Shown here: positions 1 through 31,165 of the stretch, piece by piece
Layout of the letters: every line of letters begins with the position of its first letter
Numbering within the stretch: the first letter of the stretch is position 1
Assembly (NCBI GenBank): GCA_965153355.1
Contig: OZ231126.1
Coordinates: 11,160,001 to 11,224,000, forward strand
Origin: Flaccisagitta enflata
Taxonomy: Eukaryota > Chaetognatha > Sagittoidea > Aphragmophora
Direction: 5' to 3'
DNA: 64,000 nucleotides
Notes under the pieces: model-generated
The model's input: the letters and a program-made list of their open reading frames with translations, nothing else
Database searches by the model: none
What the model was told of the DNA's origin: nothing
Translations under genes and position numbers: made by a program

Positions 1-1039
1 TGCCCCTGCCCAATCGTCCGCGACAATATTGTGACCCCCGTCACTTGTTTCTTTTCTGTCTCCCAGTCTCTCTTTCTTTTAATCCTTCCTCTTCTCTTTT
101 TAGGTGCGACAAAGCACCTCTATAACTGGCTGTGTCCGTTGGTCATTCGGTTGGTTGGTCGGTCGCTCGGTCGGGTAACGCATTCGTTCGACGATCCACA
201 CGTCGCACCTTATTGGCCTACTTGGCCTTGTTTCCTTTATTCCTTTGTTTATTTTGATTTCAAATCTATAAATATTTGTCTTTCCTTAATTCTTTGTTCC
301 TTCTCATATGGACCAAACAGACGCATACTAGCTCAGATTGCAGATTGCAGATTGCTTTACCGAGTTTGAGCTGGGGGAATTTAGCCAACCAGAACAGTTT
401 TTTTATACAAATTAATAAAAAAAATGCCTGACACACGGGAGAAAAACAATACTTTGTTGTTTTTTGTTGTGTATGAAGTAAGCGCTTTATGGACCAAAAC
501 AGATGTTGACAGGTAAATTCATTTTTTTCCGTACACGCGGCTTAGTTTGTTGGGCTTTCTATAGACTGAAACTTATTTAAGCATTCTACAAGCTCTGCTA
601 ACCTCAATAAGTGACGCAGGGTCGCGGACGGGTGGGCAGGCGCATCCGGCATCCAACACCCAGTCTCACCCCAATTCCACCTTCCAACCCCCCTACACAC
701 ACATACACACACGATTACAACTGCAGCATCATAAATGCGCGTTTTCGCGTTTTCAACACGAGCGTGACGGACCAATCAATGGACCAATGGACAGACAATT
801 GGAATGACAAAATCCCTCATAGAGTTGCTAGTCTGCAACTTAAAAAAGTAATATTGATAATTTCAATTAATAAGCAATCTGAGTCCAGACTTGATGCGCT
901 CGGCGCGAGGTCAATGTTAGTAACCAGAATTCATAAGATGCTTAGGAGACAATAAGATTCAGATGAAAGGAATATGGTCAACGATTCTAGCTTTCAGGTT
1001 TGTTTTGATCGGGGGCCGGAAAACCAATTGCTCTTTCGT

Positions 1040-1434
1040 CGATATGACTATACCTTCATTTCTTTTCTTTCCTTCTTTCTTCTTTTCTTTCTCTCTCTTT
1101 CTCTTTGTTTCTTTCTTCATTTGTTTTCTTTGTTTGTTTCTTTGTTTGATTCTTTCTTTTCTTCTTTATTTCTTTCTTTCTCTCCTTTTCCTTTCTTAAT
1201 TTCTTTTTCCTTTCTTTCTTTCTTTTACCTTTCTTGCGTTCATTTTCCTTTTCTTTCTTTTTTCCTTATCTTTCTTTTTCCTCCGTCGCTTTCGTTCATT
1301 TTCCTTTCTTCCTTTCTTCCTTTTAATCTTTTTCCTTTAATCTTTCTTTCAATCTTTCATTCAAAAGATAGATTTTTTTATATTCCAGTCTGGCTCTCAG
1401 TTTCTCCCTTGTCTCTGTCTCTGTCTCTTTCTCT

Positions 1435-1483
<49 letters not shown>

Positions 1484-2093
1484 CGTCCGTCCATCTGTCC
1501 GTCCGTCTATCCTTCTGTCCGTCCATCTGTCCGTCCATCTGTCCGTCCGTCCATCTGTGCGTCCGTCCGTCCATCCGTCCATTCGTTTGTCCGTCTGTCC
1601 ATCTGTCCCTCCGTCCGACCGTTGGTAATGATCAAATCGAATAGTGGAAAAACTAGTGTTTTGGATACTTTTTGTGTAAGTTGGCGTGTGAAAGGTAGGA
1701 TTGCGGTGGGATGGGGATAAGAGGCCCCTGCCCACCCGTCCGCAATAATATTGTGACCCCGCGTCACTTGTTTTTCTTTTTTTTTCATACTTCTTGTTTC
1801 ATTCTTCTCCTCCCCTTTTTAGTTGCGGACATGCAATTCTACATGAGGCTTTGTCTGCCCGTCCGGCGTCTGTTGAGTAATCTCCGCAAAAATCGACCCG
1901 CATCGGACAGACTGACCGAGACCCCTTCCTGCATCGTGAACCGATATCCGGAGTGCAACACCGAGACAGACAGACGAGACAGACAGACAGACAAACAGAC
2001 AGACAGGGGATTAGTAAGGAGAAGAGAGGGAGAGGTCGAGGAGAGACAATGGAGAGAAAAACGGAAGTGTGAATGGAGAATGGGGTAAGAAAT

Positions 2094-2172
<79 letters not shown>
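1040..2172. repeat. CTTT-rich, CTGT/CCGT and (AG)n tracts
   Basis: Impure CTTT at 1040-1370, (CTGT)n and CCGTCCATCTGT at 1430-1618, (AG)n at 2094-2172. The CTGT/CCGT stretch grades into a type A element core. Confidence 0.85.
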
Positions 2173-2173
<1 letters not shown>

Positions 2174-2990
2174 CGATACTTTCAGTCAGATTTGGGTGAG
2201 CAATCACCCAAAATTGATAACAGTAAAAGAGAAGACAAAAGAGGTTGAATGACTGGCTCATGCTCATGCTCATGCTTTCTTACATTTACAATGTCTTTAA
2301 TTCGATATTCATTCATGTCATGGATAAAATATTCATGTGTGAAGTTAAAAAAAGTTTCATACCAACTGGTTTTCTTTAAACAGTAACAAATGTCATGTAT
2401 CCTGTCTCAAATTCGAAATTTTTCCAATTTCTATCTAAGATCATTTTCCATTGGAATAAAAACGATTTGAACAAGGCCGGATACACGGCAATCCAGGCAC
2501 ACACGCACCCCCCCTCCACACACACACACACACACACACACATAAGAAACATGGTAAACATTTATTAATAATACGTTAACTATGAAAAAAATGTTGAATC
2601 GTATCGGAACTCGATATCTAGCTATATCTAATAATCGATTTATAGCCATCTCTTCTCGTATCTATTGGAGACGAGAATCACTTTGATCGTGCAGTAGATC
2701 GTATCTAGTTTGTAAGACCTGGATCGTCAGTGATTACTGTTGAGCCGTCCGTCTGTTGGTCCCTCCCTTGGTCCCTCCATGGTTATTCAGTTGAAAAGTG
2801 CGAATATTTGATGCTGCCGTTTTGATTATCTGTGTGTGAATCAGGGCTAAGCATGCATGGGATTTTCAAAAGCGTTCGCGTTCGCGTTTTCCAGCAGCTC
2901 GCGCATCGCGTTACGCATCGCATCCAACGTTATTTGGTTGCTAACGCGTTCGCTTTACGCGTTTTCAACGCTTCCTACACTTTCTCTTTT

Positions 2991-3061
<71 letters not shown>

Positions 3062-3217
3062 AGGAAAGGAAGAAAGAAAGAAAGAAAAAAAAAAGAACGA
3101 AAGAAAGGAAGGAAGAAAGGGAGAAAAGAAGAAAGGAAGAGAGGGAGAGGAAGAAAGGAAGAATGGGAGAAAGGAAGAAACGAAGGAAGAAATAAGGAAA
3201 GAAGAATGAAAGAAAGC

Positions 3218-3293
<76 letters not shown>

Positions 3294-3297
3294 AAAA

Positions 3298-3333
<36 letters not shown>

Positions 3334-3336
3334 AGG
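2991..3336. repeat. (GAAA)n microsatellite
   Basis: Two pure blocks (2991-3060, 3216-3336) around an impure purine stretch. Confidence 0.9.
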
Positions 3337-3367
3337 GAAGGAAGAAATAAGGAATACAAAAAAGAAA

Positions 3368-3958
3368 TAGTCGCAAAAGTGTAGATGGTCAGCGGTACCC
3401 GTTGCCCCTATGTGAGTGTATGTGGATGTGAGGTGGTTAGAGGAGTCAATGACCTATGCTGTTTTTATTTGAGTCTCAAGGCTGGGATTAGGGCCGGGGG
3501 GCTGGCATTGGGGCCTTGAGGCTGGGATTTGAGCTTCGAGGCTGGGATTTGAGCCTCGAGACTAGGATTTGGGCCTCCACAGACTAGAATTTGAGCCTCG
3601 AGGCAGCAATTTGAGCCTCAAGGCTGGGATCTAAGCCTCAAGGCTAAGTTTTGAGCTTCCAGGCTGGGATTTTAGCCTCCAGGCTGGGATTAGAGCCTCC
3701 AGGCTGGAGTTTGATCCTCGAGGCTAGGATTTGAGCCTCCAGACTGGGATTTGTGCCTTGAGGCTAAGATTCAAGCCTCAAGTTTGGGGTTTGAGCCTCA
3801 GGGCTGGGATTTGACCCTCAAGGCTGGGATTTGAGCCTCGAAGCTAGGATTTGGGCCTCAAGGGGGGGGACAAAGGAGAAGGAGGAGAAGAAGGATGAGG
3901 AATTTCTGCATATGTGAAAGCATAGATTATTGGTCCCTTTGGGGTCGCTGCCCAAAAA
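3368..3958. repeat. Minisatellite cassette M1
   Basis: Left flank ATAGTCGCAAAAG...GGTCAGCGGTACCCGTTGCC and TCAATGACCTATGC; right flank GCATAGATTATTGGTCCC and GGGGTCGCTGCCCAAAAA. Between them about 16 copies of a ~24-base unit like GGCTGGGATTTGAGCCTCGA. Confidence 0.65.
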
Positions 3959-4550
3959 TGAAGAATGAAAAAAAAGAAAGAAAGAAAAAAAAAGAAAGAA
4001 ATGAAGAAAGAAAAAAGAAAAGAAGGAAAGAAATAAAGAACAAGGCCGGATACACGGCAATCCAGTCGCGGATGGTTGGGCTCGGAATTCAAAAATGTGA
4101 CGGACGGACGGACGGACGGACGGACGGACCTACCGACCGACCTACCGACCGACACGGCAAAGTGTAGAGTCGCGTGTCCGCGACTAAAAAAGAGAATTAA
4201 TGGAAAAAACAAGTGATGCGTGGTTACAATATCGTTGCAAACCGGTGGGCAACCCCTATTCACACCCAACACCCCACCCAACACAGACACAAATACAACA
4301 AGTAACGCGGAGTCACAATATTGTTGCGGACGGATGGGCAGGGGTGTCCAACCCCCATCCACACCCCAATGCCCCACATTTGAACATACCCAAACAATAC
4401 ACAAAAAGCTTATTGTACCACTTTTTGACTCGTGCTGATGGACAGACAGACTGACAGATCAATGGACCGACGGAAAGATGGACAAAGCCTCTTATAGAGT
4501 TGCATGCCTGCAACTAAAAAGCTTCCAAAAAATCTCATTTTCCCACATTT

Positions 4551-4716
<166 letters not shown>

Positions 4717-5292
4717 CAAACACAACTGCACCATCTTATAAACCAACGAACAAAGGGGTGGATGGACAAGAGAAAGAAAGAAAAAATTAGAGGTAGAAGA
4801 ATAAAACATGTAGAGATGTTATTTTTTTCAATGTCTGCATGTTTTGAATTTAAAGGTCTAGGACAAGGCCAAGGCAAAAAAGAATGGATGCGAACGCTTT
4901 GGTAAGGATGCGCGTTCGCATCCACTCCCGTATTTCATCAAATGCACACTTCTCCGCGTTAAGCAAAATCTCGCGCATCCTGTGCGTTCGCATTCGCATC
5001 CCGGATCGCATCCTTACCCGTGGTGTGAATGTTTGTGTGGATGAGGGTTGTATACCCCTGCTTACCCGTCCGCAACAACCTAGTGACCCCGCGTCTCTTT
5101 TTAGTCGCGTGCACGCGACTCTACAACCCACTCTGTCCGTCTGTCGGTCCTTCGGTCCGTTGGTCCATGACGCTTAGCTTTTTTCTTGTCATTTTATGTC
5201 GTTTTAAGTCATTTTGAGTTTTTCAAAGTTAATCTTTTTGTCTTTTGGTCTAATGGTCTTAACAACCGCACGCGACTGTAAGGTGTTGGTCT

Positions 5293-5744
<452 letters not shown>

Positions 5745-6132
5745 TCAACAAAATCAGGGCTGCCCAAAGAATCTTTCGGTTGGAACGTGCCACCGTAAAT
5801 TTCTGAATAAAATACGATTGTTTTCGTTTCTCCTTGTCTTAGCCGCGTCTATCCTGCCTTGTTTGAATGCATTGTTACTTCATACATTTCTTTTAAGTCG
5901 CGGACAAGCGACTCTACTCCTTGCCCCGTCGGTCGGTCCTTTGAATTGCGAGTGGTTTTTGCCCTTCACGACGGTCGCGGCAACAAAGTGACGCTCCGCT
6001 GCAATTCCTCATCTTTCCAAAGGCAAGCTGATACGGTAGCAGCAGCAGCAGTAGCAACAACAACAATGACCGTAGCAGCAAACACTTTAATCCAGGCACG
6101 GCGTGACGGCGAAAAAGAACGAATTTTGGCGT

Positions 6133-6451
<319 letters not shown>

Positions 6452-7271
6452 CGAGGCACGTTGTGACGGCGAAACGATGTAAGTTATTGAACTCGATAAT
6501 CCTCAAACGCAGAGCATCACGCTCCTCTCCATACCTTACTAACGTTAATACATCAAAACTGAACACATGAGAAGATGATAAAGAATGTGAATAACGTTCA
6601 AACTCTAAACGTGTAGCGACTGACCCTATTTCTTTGTGAATAACGTATTCTTAATTTAGATGCTAGTTGGTCGACTTTTCTTTTTTTTTTTTTTTGGTTC
6701 ATCTCGGGCGATTATGCTTTGATAGTTCCAAAGTTCCTGCCCAACTATTTCGACTGGATTTCCGTGTATCCGGCTGTAAGATTCACATAGCGCGCAACTA
6801 TTAACATTCGTATTTTCTGCGGCTGCCTCGCGCAGTCCATCAAATGCATTTGAATGATGCATTTAAATGATGGACAAAAAAACTTCTAGCGCCACTTTAT
6901 CTCATTTAACCCACCCGGCCCACCTACATGGTCTGTCAAATCCCACACTGATGAAAAAAACACCCAACGGCATTTATCTGGACCACAAGATTCCAACGAC
7001 TCTAGTCTCTCATTAACTTCCTTTAAAACAGTGTTTTTCTCCTCATCACCGCCTTTGCTTGAATTTTGTTGCGTTTGACTCCAGTTTGTGTCTATCTCGC
7101 TCACAATTGATCAATAACTTTATGTTTTTTCGTTCCTTTATTCATTCATTAATTCAAATATTCTTTCGTTGGCTCGTTCCTCCGTTCATTCATTAGTTCA
7201 TGCATTCATTCATTCATTCCTTCATTCATTAGTACTTTTCTTCCTTTGTTCACCTGTCTGTTTGTTCTTTT

Positions 7272-22515
<15,244 letters not shown>

Positions 22516-23189
22516 CTTGAGCATTAAGGAGTCATTTTAAAAAATGAACTATCTCTGAACTTGATTTCGATGACAATGTTCACTGACTAAAAAGAAATCG
22601 ATTTTGTCATCAGCGATTTAGTAGTTGACATTCCGAGGGAACCACTTAGTGAAGTTTTCCATGTTTCTATACAGGCGAAGGCTTTGAGGATGCGCGGAAC
22701 TATTGGTTGATGCCTCGGATTGTATATACAACCGTCAAAACGTAACAAGCTTTGTCGTTGCTCTGTCTCACCCCGTAATCTGGGGTGAGATTAAACTTGG
22801 TTACTTGGGGTTGCTCGGGGTTGCGTGGGGAACTTCTTAATTCTTAATTATCTACAAGAGACAATTCTAAGCCAACCCAGAGGAACCCTAGGATTGCTCG
22901 GGGTTTGCTTGGGGAAATCCTTCAATTATTTAATAGAGACAATTCTGAGCCAACCACGAGCAACCCCGAGCAATCCCAGGGTTGCTCGGGGTTTCTCGGG
23001 GTTCATATATTGGCTATAACAGAATTCCATTTATAACAGACAAAATTTGTTTGTCCCTTAAAATCCGTTAGAGCGGGGTTTTACTGTAACTAGTTATGAT
23101 GACGACACGTAGTTATGTCACGATATGTCAAACTTATCGATCGATCGATCGACGATTCATTAACTCATTCATTCATTCCTTTATTCCTT

Positions 23190-23955
<766 letters not shown>

Positions 23956-24449
23956 AAAAAAAAATGAAATTATAAATATATCTGAATTGAGGGCGAAAAA
24001 GCGCAATTCATTCGTCGGTAAGGTCTAGAATTCAGGCGTCCTTTTCTCTGAAAACTGCCGCAACTACTCGTCGTCGTCCGAGGAATTTTAAGGCTAAGCT
24101 CCCACATAGGAAAGGTTCAATCGCAATACGCCGATAACATCGCCATCTTTAAATCGTCTCGCTATCGCCCGAAACAGGCACAAGAGGACAACAACGAGGC
24201 ACGTAAGAATCCGGCAAACCAAATTGGCGCAGGCGCTAGAAAAACGCGTGCTCACTTTAAAAGTAGACGTACAACAATTCAACAGAGCCGTTGCAAATTC
24301 CATATGGTAGTTTTGCGTCATTGCAAACCATGTGACGTCCGGAGCTGACGTGTGGCTTGACATCGTAGAATTACGTTTTGCGGCGGGAGGGGCGACAAGA
24401 CGGCTAACGGGTCCGATTTTCCCTACAGGGTCGTTCGACCGGCGTCAAT

Positions 24450-24483
<34 letters not shown>

Positions 24484-24654
24484 ACACAAAGACAGACAGA
24501 CAAACAGAGAAACAGACAGACAGAGAGATTCAACAAACGCGTGATGGTGAATGACTGGCTAACACCTGACCTGCAGCTGCATCATGAAAAATCTGGTGAC
24601 GTATGCCATTCACGAGAGGGGCAAATTTCTTGTCAACCTATGTAACCACTTTCT

Positions 24655-25590
<936 letters not shown>

Positions 25591-25694
25591 TTATGAAACC
25601 GACTGAAAGGTTCGCCATCAAGGTTTGGAGGATAAGCACGTTATCTTACTTCAAATCTCTCTACGCAAATTTGCCAAGGCTAATTAAGTCATAA

Positions 25695-26105
25695 CACGCG
25701 CGGTAGCGGTTACAATTTTTCTATCTCTCGTGAACATTCTCTGTCTCAGAATAGTTTCGCTTTTACGGCTATCAAGTATTGGAACAGTCTTCCAAATAGT
25801 ATTAAATGTATCGACGGTTATCAAGTCTTCAGACGGAAACTGAATCAGTTTTTATTCTGTATGGTTTAATCTTTTGTTTTACCGGACGGACATATCTTTA
25901 CGAAAATGGCTTCTTACTTATTCTTCCATTTTAATCGATTTTGTTTTCTGTTATGAATTTTACTTTTTTAATGGACCCCTTTGGAAAAAAAATCGCTTAA
26001 TTAGACTCTCATGGGCTATTCATGAGACTAGCATTTTTACAACTCGTAATTTTATGCCTTGTTCTCTAAATAAAATTTATTCATTCAAGGCAAAGGTTGA
26101 CAATC
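25695..26105 (+). mobile_element. LINE 3' end: C-terminus of reverse transcriptase ORF plus 3' UTR
   Basis: The frame to the stop at 25867-25869 reads TRGSGYNFSISREHSL, then SQNSFAFTAIKYWNSLPNSI and a final Lys/Leu-rich helix. The motif S-F-x-x-x-[AG]-x-x-x-WN-x-LP-x-x-[IV]-[RK] is the conserved end of CR1/Jockey/RTE-type ORF2 proteins. About 240 bases follow, with AATAAA, ending next to ATTCATTC-type sequence, as CR1/L2-like elements end. The rest of the ORF is absent or beyond recognition. Confidence 0.65.
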
Positions 26106-26723
26106 AATCTGGTCACACCAATTATTGAACGTTCCCATGTATTCTTATTATTCAAATAGAATGAATGAACTTATTATCAAGAAGGTGATAAATTTTTTAG
26201 CTACGTCTACGGAATGCTACGTCTAGAAGATGACAATAATTTTTGATACCTCTATTTTCCTACTTCCATCCTGCCCACAATCCACAGATGCGACCTAGCT
26301 TTTTTATTCCTAATTTTTCCTTTCCATCATTCATCGATTCATTCATTTATTCATTCTTTCAGTCATTCATTCATTCATTCATTCATTCATTCATTCATTC
26401 ATTCAGTCAATGATTGAATCCATTGATATCAATTGATAATTCAATCTTTCATGCATGCATTCGATCACTTTTTTTGCAAGCGTCATCACATCACTGTAAC
26501 GGAGTACATGCACTCTTTTCTTTGACTAAGAACCTTATTTATAAGAACATTGAGGCTCAGATGTGGAAAGAAATATGAACAATCATAAGAATATCGTCAG
26601 CCTCACAACATAAGGGATTATAAGAACATTCTTCCTTTTTTTGCTCTAGACTAATAAAGAAATTGCTGCAAACTAGAAGAATCATGACTCTGTTATTGTA
26701 ATGGTTGACATCAATTTAACTTA

Positions 26724-27670
26724 CCATCTTGGCCATAAAGATTGGGACAGTAGGTGTATAAGTTAATTTGTTGACCAGAAGTGAGCAGCAAACATATCAA
26801 AATGCATCTAATGTTAAGTATGTCCATGCTGGGCATCCACCACCACCTGCGCCATGATGGGAGAAAATTCAAACTGTTGAGAGTTATAAATCGTCCTACA
26901 CAAGCTATAACTCATTTTTCTCAAAACCAATTGGCCCCGGTAAACCGGAGTAATTGAATCCGAATAATTATGAGTGCAGAGAACAGTTTTATTCAAGAAA
27001 TATAAAGCGCAAAAGGTAGTCTTAGCTCAATTTGCATAACTAAAAAGTCAGAAATTAAGCTCAATCTCAGCCCATAGTTAATTGCGCAATTACGCGCGTC
27101 AGAGTCATCGTTATATCAGGGAGTAAGACAAGGAAAAAGGGTGAAAATTGATCAACATTGAGGATCCTAGAAGATCCTGATTTTTTTCCATCACTTATGA
27201 ATCTGATTGATTGTGAGCTGCGTACGCTTTGGCATGGATTTTAGAGAGACTTGAGGTACTCTAGAGTGATGTAATTTCAAACGTTTAATGTAATTCATTT
27301 CAGCCCTGCTTTGAATGTCGTTTTCCAGTGTTTCTGCACTTTTTTCTGTTTGAATCTTTCAGTTCAGAATTGAATTGAGGTCCAGATTGATCTGGGCTAA
27401 CCCTAGACAAGCTTAACTCATCGATTTTTCAGTACATTTGGCGCAATGCGCCAGCGCACCATCTCCAATAAACAAACAAAAATTTGCCCATCACACTTGC
27501 AAAAAGCAAATGTTTCCTTCTTTCAGCTCTCATTTCTAAACGGATAAACATACAGGAACCAGCACGGTCTCATTAGATAGATGTTTTGAAAAAAAAAAAT
27601 CATCTTACTGCGATTAAAATTAAGGAGTTATGACACTTTAAAGTTGTCCGGATCTTTATGGCCAAGATGG
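26724..27670. mobile_element. TA-flanked MITE-like element, 947 bp
   Basis: Ends CCATCTTGGCCATAAAGAT at the left, and its complement at the right, each next to TA. No coding frame. A Tc1/mariner-type non-autonomous element is the simplest reading. Confidence 0.6.
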
Positions 27671-28199
27671 TACACTTAAATTTGATTTGTTTGTGATTAA
27701 TATATTGGTTTTTTCAACCTTTCAATTGGTGATCCGAGTTAAATAACCAAAAAAAGAATATTCTTATATAAGCTGGCAATTAGAGAAAAAAACATCCCAA
27801 GAACAATTCTAGCCTCAAATCGCTCTAAAAATAAGAACATCGAGCCTCAGAAAACAAGGCCATATACACGGCCACCAGTTGCAGACGGGTGGGCAGGGGC
27901 AGAACTGCGCATTTTCCCACTATTCAACTCGAGCGTTATGGACCAACGGACTAACCGACAGATGGACAAAACCTCTTATAGAGCTGCTTGTCCACAACTA
28001 AAAATAACATATTCTTATAAAAAGAAAAGAGTGTATGTCCTTTCATCGGTTACTCAGTATGACGCATCGAATTGCCTGGTTGGGCTCGCTCACTCAGTTT
28101 GCTCACAGTTAGAATACCCGAATATGTTTTAACGAGTCACATGGAAAAAAGTGTTAAACTCGTTTGGTAGACTCGTTTTTTTTTTCATCACTTCGTCAC

Positions 28200-28387
28200 C
28201 TCGCCGCCGCGTCTTTTGCCGCCGCGTCTTTTGCCGCCGCGCCGTCGCCACCCGCTTCGGTCGCTGTCCCCGCTTCGCCATCCGACACCGCCGACTCCGC
28301 GACTTCCGTTTCGCGACCGAACTCGTAGCCGCCGAATCCTTCCATCGGAGACGGTGCTGGAGCCGTCAAATCCGGCGTTGCTGAATC
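28200..28387 (-). CDS. Possible isolated acidic exon, gene unknown
   Basis: GC-rich island in AT-rich DNA. Minus frame reads ATPDLTAPAPSPMEGFGGYE, then acidic and Ala-rich sequence, with a repeated KDAAA motif at the end. A pyrimidine-rich acceptor (CTTTTTTTCGGCCGG...GCAG) and donor AG|GTGACG bound it. Composition resembles the acidic gene 5.7 kb downstream, of which it could be a 5' exon, but the phases do not join directly. Other frames are open too, so coding is not certain. Confidence 0.3.
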
Positions 28388-29726
28388 TGCTCCAGCCGGC
28401 CGAAAAAAAGACGATAAAAAAATTTACCACTTTGTTTGTTATTTACCTGTTTGTTTGCTTGTTTGTTTGTTTGTTTGTTTGCCTATTTGTTTCTTTGTAC
28501 GCCGGCTCGTTGGTTTGTATGTTTGTTTTCGTCTGTTATTTGGGAAAAAAAAATCGAAAAACGTTTTTTGATTTTTTGAGTCCCGGGTTAGGAATTAACG
28601 TTTCCCTTTTTTGCTTGCAACAATTTGCAAAAGTTAAGGCAGGACTAGGCTAGGGCCTAGGCTAGGCTTGGTAGAAGGTGAAATAGGGTATTTTTTTTAC
28701 ACCCTCTGGAAAAAGCAGGGCGCTGTCGGACCAATACTTTAGGAGCAATGATTTTTTAAATTTTTTTTTATTTTTTCACATTTTCCGTATTTTTCTTAAA
28801 GATGAATATTTTTCATTGATTCCAATTAAGGGCCCTATGTAACAACAAAAATGAGGTCAACAGTGACCCAAACTTGCTGACTGACCAACTGGCTCAAAAT
28901 AGGGGATGATCTTTAATCTAGTCACCTCAAACTAGTCCACTAACACGACGTTCTCATATATTCGTCTATGTCTGACTTGATCTCGAAATAGGGGGCGACC
29001 CTCAATCTAGTCTAACAGTAGATGATATCATGAACAATTTTCATTTTCAACTTATAATCCAAGCTGCTCCTGATTTAGTTTAACACAATCTAAACTGATT
29101 ATACTAACAGTTGGCATAAATCCCCGTTCAAATTAGTATGTAGCCCCGTTCAAATTAGCATGTAGCCCAATTTAAGCCTGTAAGAGACACAAAAGAAAAG
29201 TTTCAGGTTTTACTCTGATATATCCATATGCGCAAAAAAATCTAATTGTTTCGCCCACCAGATACAGATAGACGAAAAATTAAAGAAATATCAATCGAAT
29301 GCGACCGCCTACACAATTTCAAGAACGTTTTTTTTTTTTCAAATTTCGACTCTAACAACCACTCACACTAAGCTACATGCTGCCGCAAAACACCAGTGGG
29401 TCGCAACGACTTCACCGACAGTGACAATAATGTATAAGCAAGGGAAAAAACACAGCGGAAAACCTACGCCTATTATCGAAGTATACTGTTCAAAATAGCT
29501 ACTACAAATATTATTTCGAGCTCTTTTTTTTTCAACGAAGAAATCAAAGAAACGCTCACAGTTTCGGCCGTGGTGTTGCAATTATGAAGAAGTTGATACG
29601 GAAGGAGGTAAATGGAGGTAAGGCTCAATCGTTTCTGAACAAAATGAATTTTCTGAGCTTCGATCGAATACGAATACCTCCCCAGTCGCGCTTGAGCAGG
29701 CTATTTAAGAAAGTTGTTGTTGTTGT

Positions 29727-29840
<114 letters not shown>

Positions 29841-29953
29841 CGATGAACAGCGCCGTATGGGAGGCTATGATTTTGGGGGGTCCACCTCCAATTTGTGTCA
29901 CGACAACTCCTTAGTGTCCCAACTTACTAACCAGTGATTTTTTGTCTCTACTA

Positions 29954-30548
29954 CCTAGAACAAAAGTCTTCGTTCACCTATGAACATCAATAACTACAAT
30001 TTGGTTAAAGATAGATAAGAAAAATTGGTGAGATTCAGAAACGGCTTCAAAAAATCTTTCATTTGAGTCCAATCCCATTCTGGTAGCTCAAAGCGTTTAG
30101 AATTGAGAGCAGTTTGAAGATTGCTTGTCACTTTTGAAAATTGAGATATGAATGGAGCAGTTTTTTTGTGCCATCTATCACAACATACACTTGCTTGTCT
30201 AGAGATGAAATATTTGACTGAATAAACGTCAGAGGCTGAAAAGAGTTAAAAGGCTACTAACTTGATTCCCCAACACTGATTACCCCAAAGAATTTCTTGA
30301 TCATGAAGACATGAAGGACAATCTATGAATCTGTAAGGACTGACATGAAATCGTACAAACTGTTAGGTGACAAGGTCTGGCAGAAGATCCCTTAGAAGCT
30401 TTTCAAATCATTACAGTGGTCCATAGAAGCAGGTGTTTCCACGGCAGGAAGTTAGATGAAGTATTCAAACCATAATATGAATTGATTTATCATTATTTTA
30501 TGATTGAATGAATTTTTGGTCCAAGTGAACGAAGACTTATGTTCTAGG
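29954..30548. mobile_element. TA-flanked MITE-like element, 595 bp
   Basis: Left end CCTAGAACAAAAGTCTTCG and right end (complement) CCTAGAACATAAGTCTTCG, each next to TA. It lies about 110 bases past the (GAT)n array at 29727-29840. Confidence 0.6.
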
Positions 30549-30775
30549 TAATATGTGTATAGAGAACAGTAATTTTTAGTGCTTATCAGTAAAAGAAAGC
30601 CTTGTTTTAAATGTAACATAAATCATTACTAGATATTGCATAAAAAATTAGTACAAGAAGTTTTTAGTGGGATCCAATGAAAAAAGGTTAAGAAGTGTAG
30701 AAACACCCAGAATGATTGGTATTTCCACCTAACTCTCTTCTTAGTATCGGTATAAAACTCTTTCCTTTGTTCTCT

Positions 30776-31165
<390 letters not shown>

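Noticed and set aside
3470-3860. CRISPR-like regular repeat
   Set aside because: Units are contiguous diverged minisatellite copies with no unique spacers.
6886-7104. Minus frame with KEVNERLESLES
   Set aside because: Protein-like, but does not join the preceding exon in phase in this frame; only an alternative-tail reading in another frame was noted.
24090-24360. Possible reverse-transcriptase YADD-like box (QYADNIAIF at about 24125)
   Set aside because: Only one short motif, with the second Asp replaced by Asn and no RT-like sequence on either side; kept out of the feature list although a LINE tail lies 1.6 kb further on.
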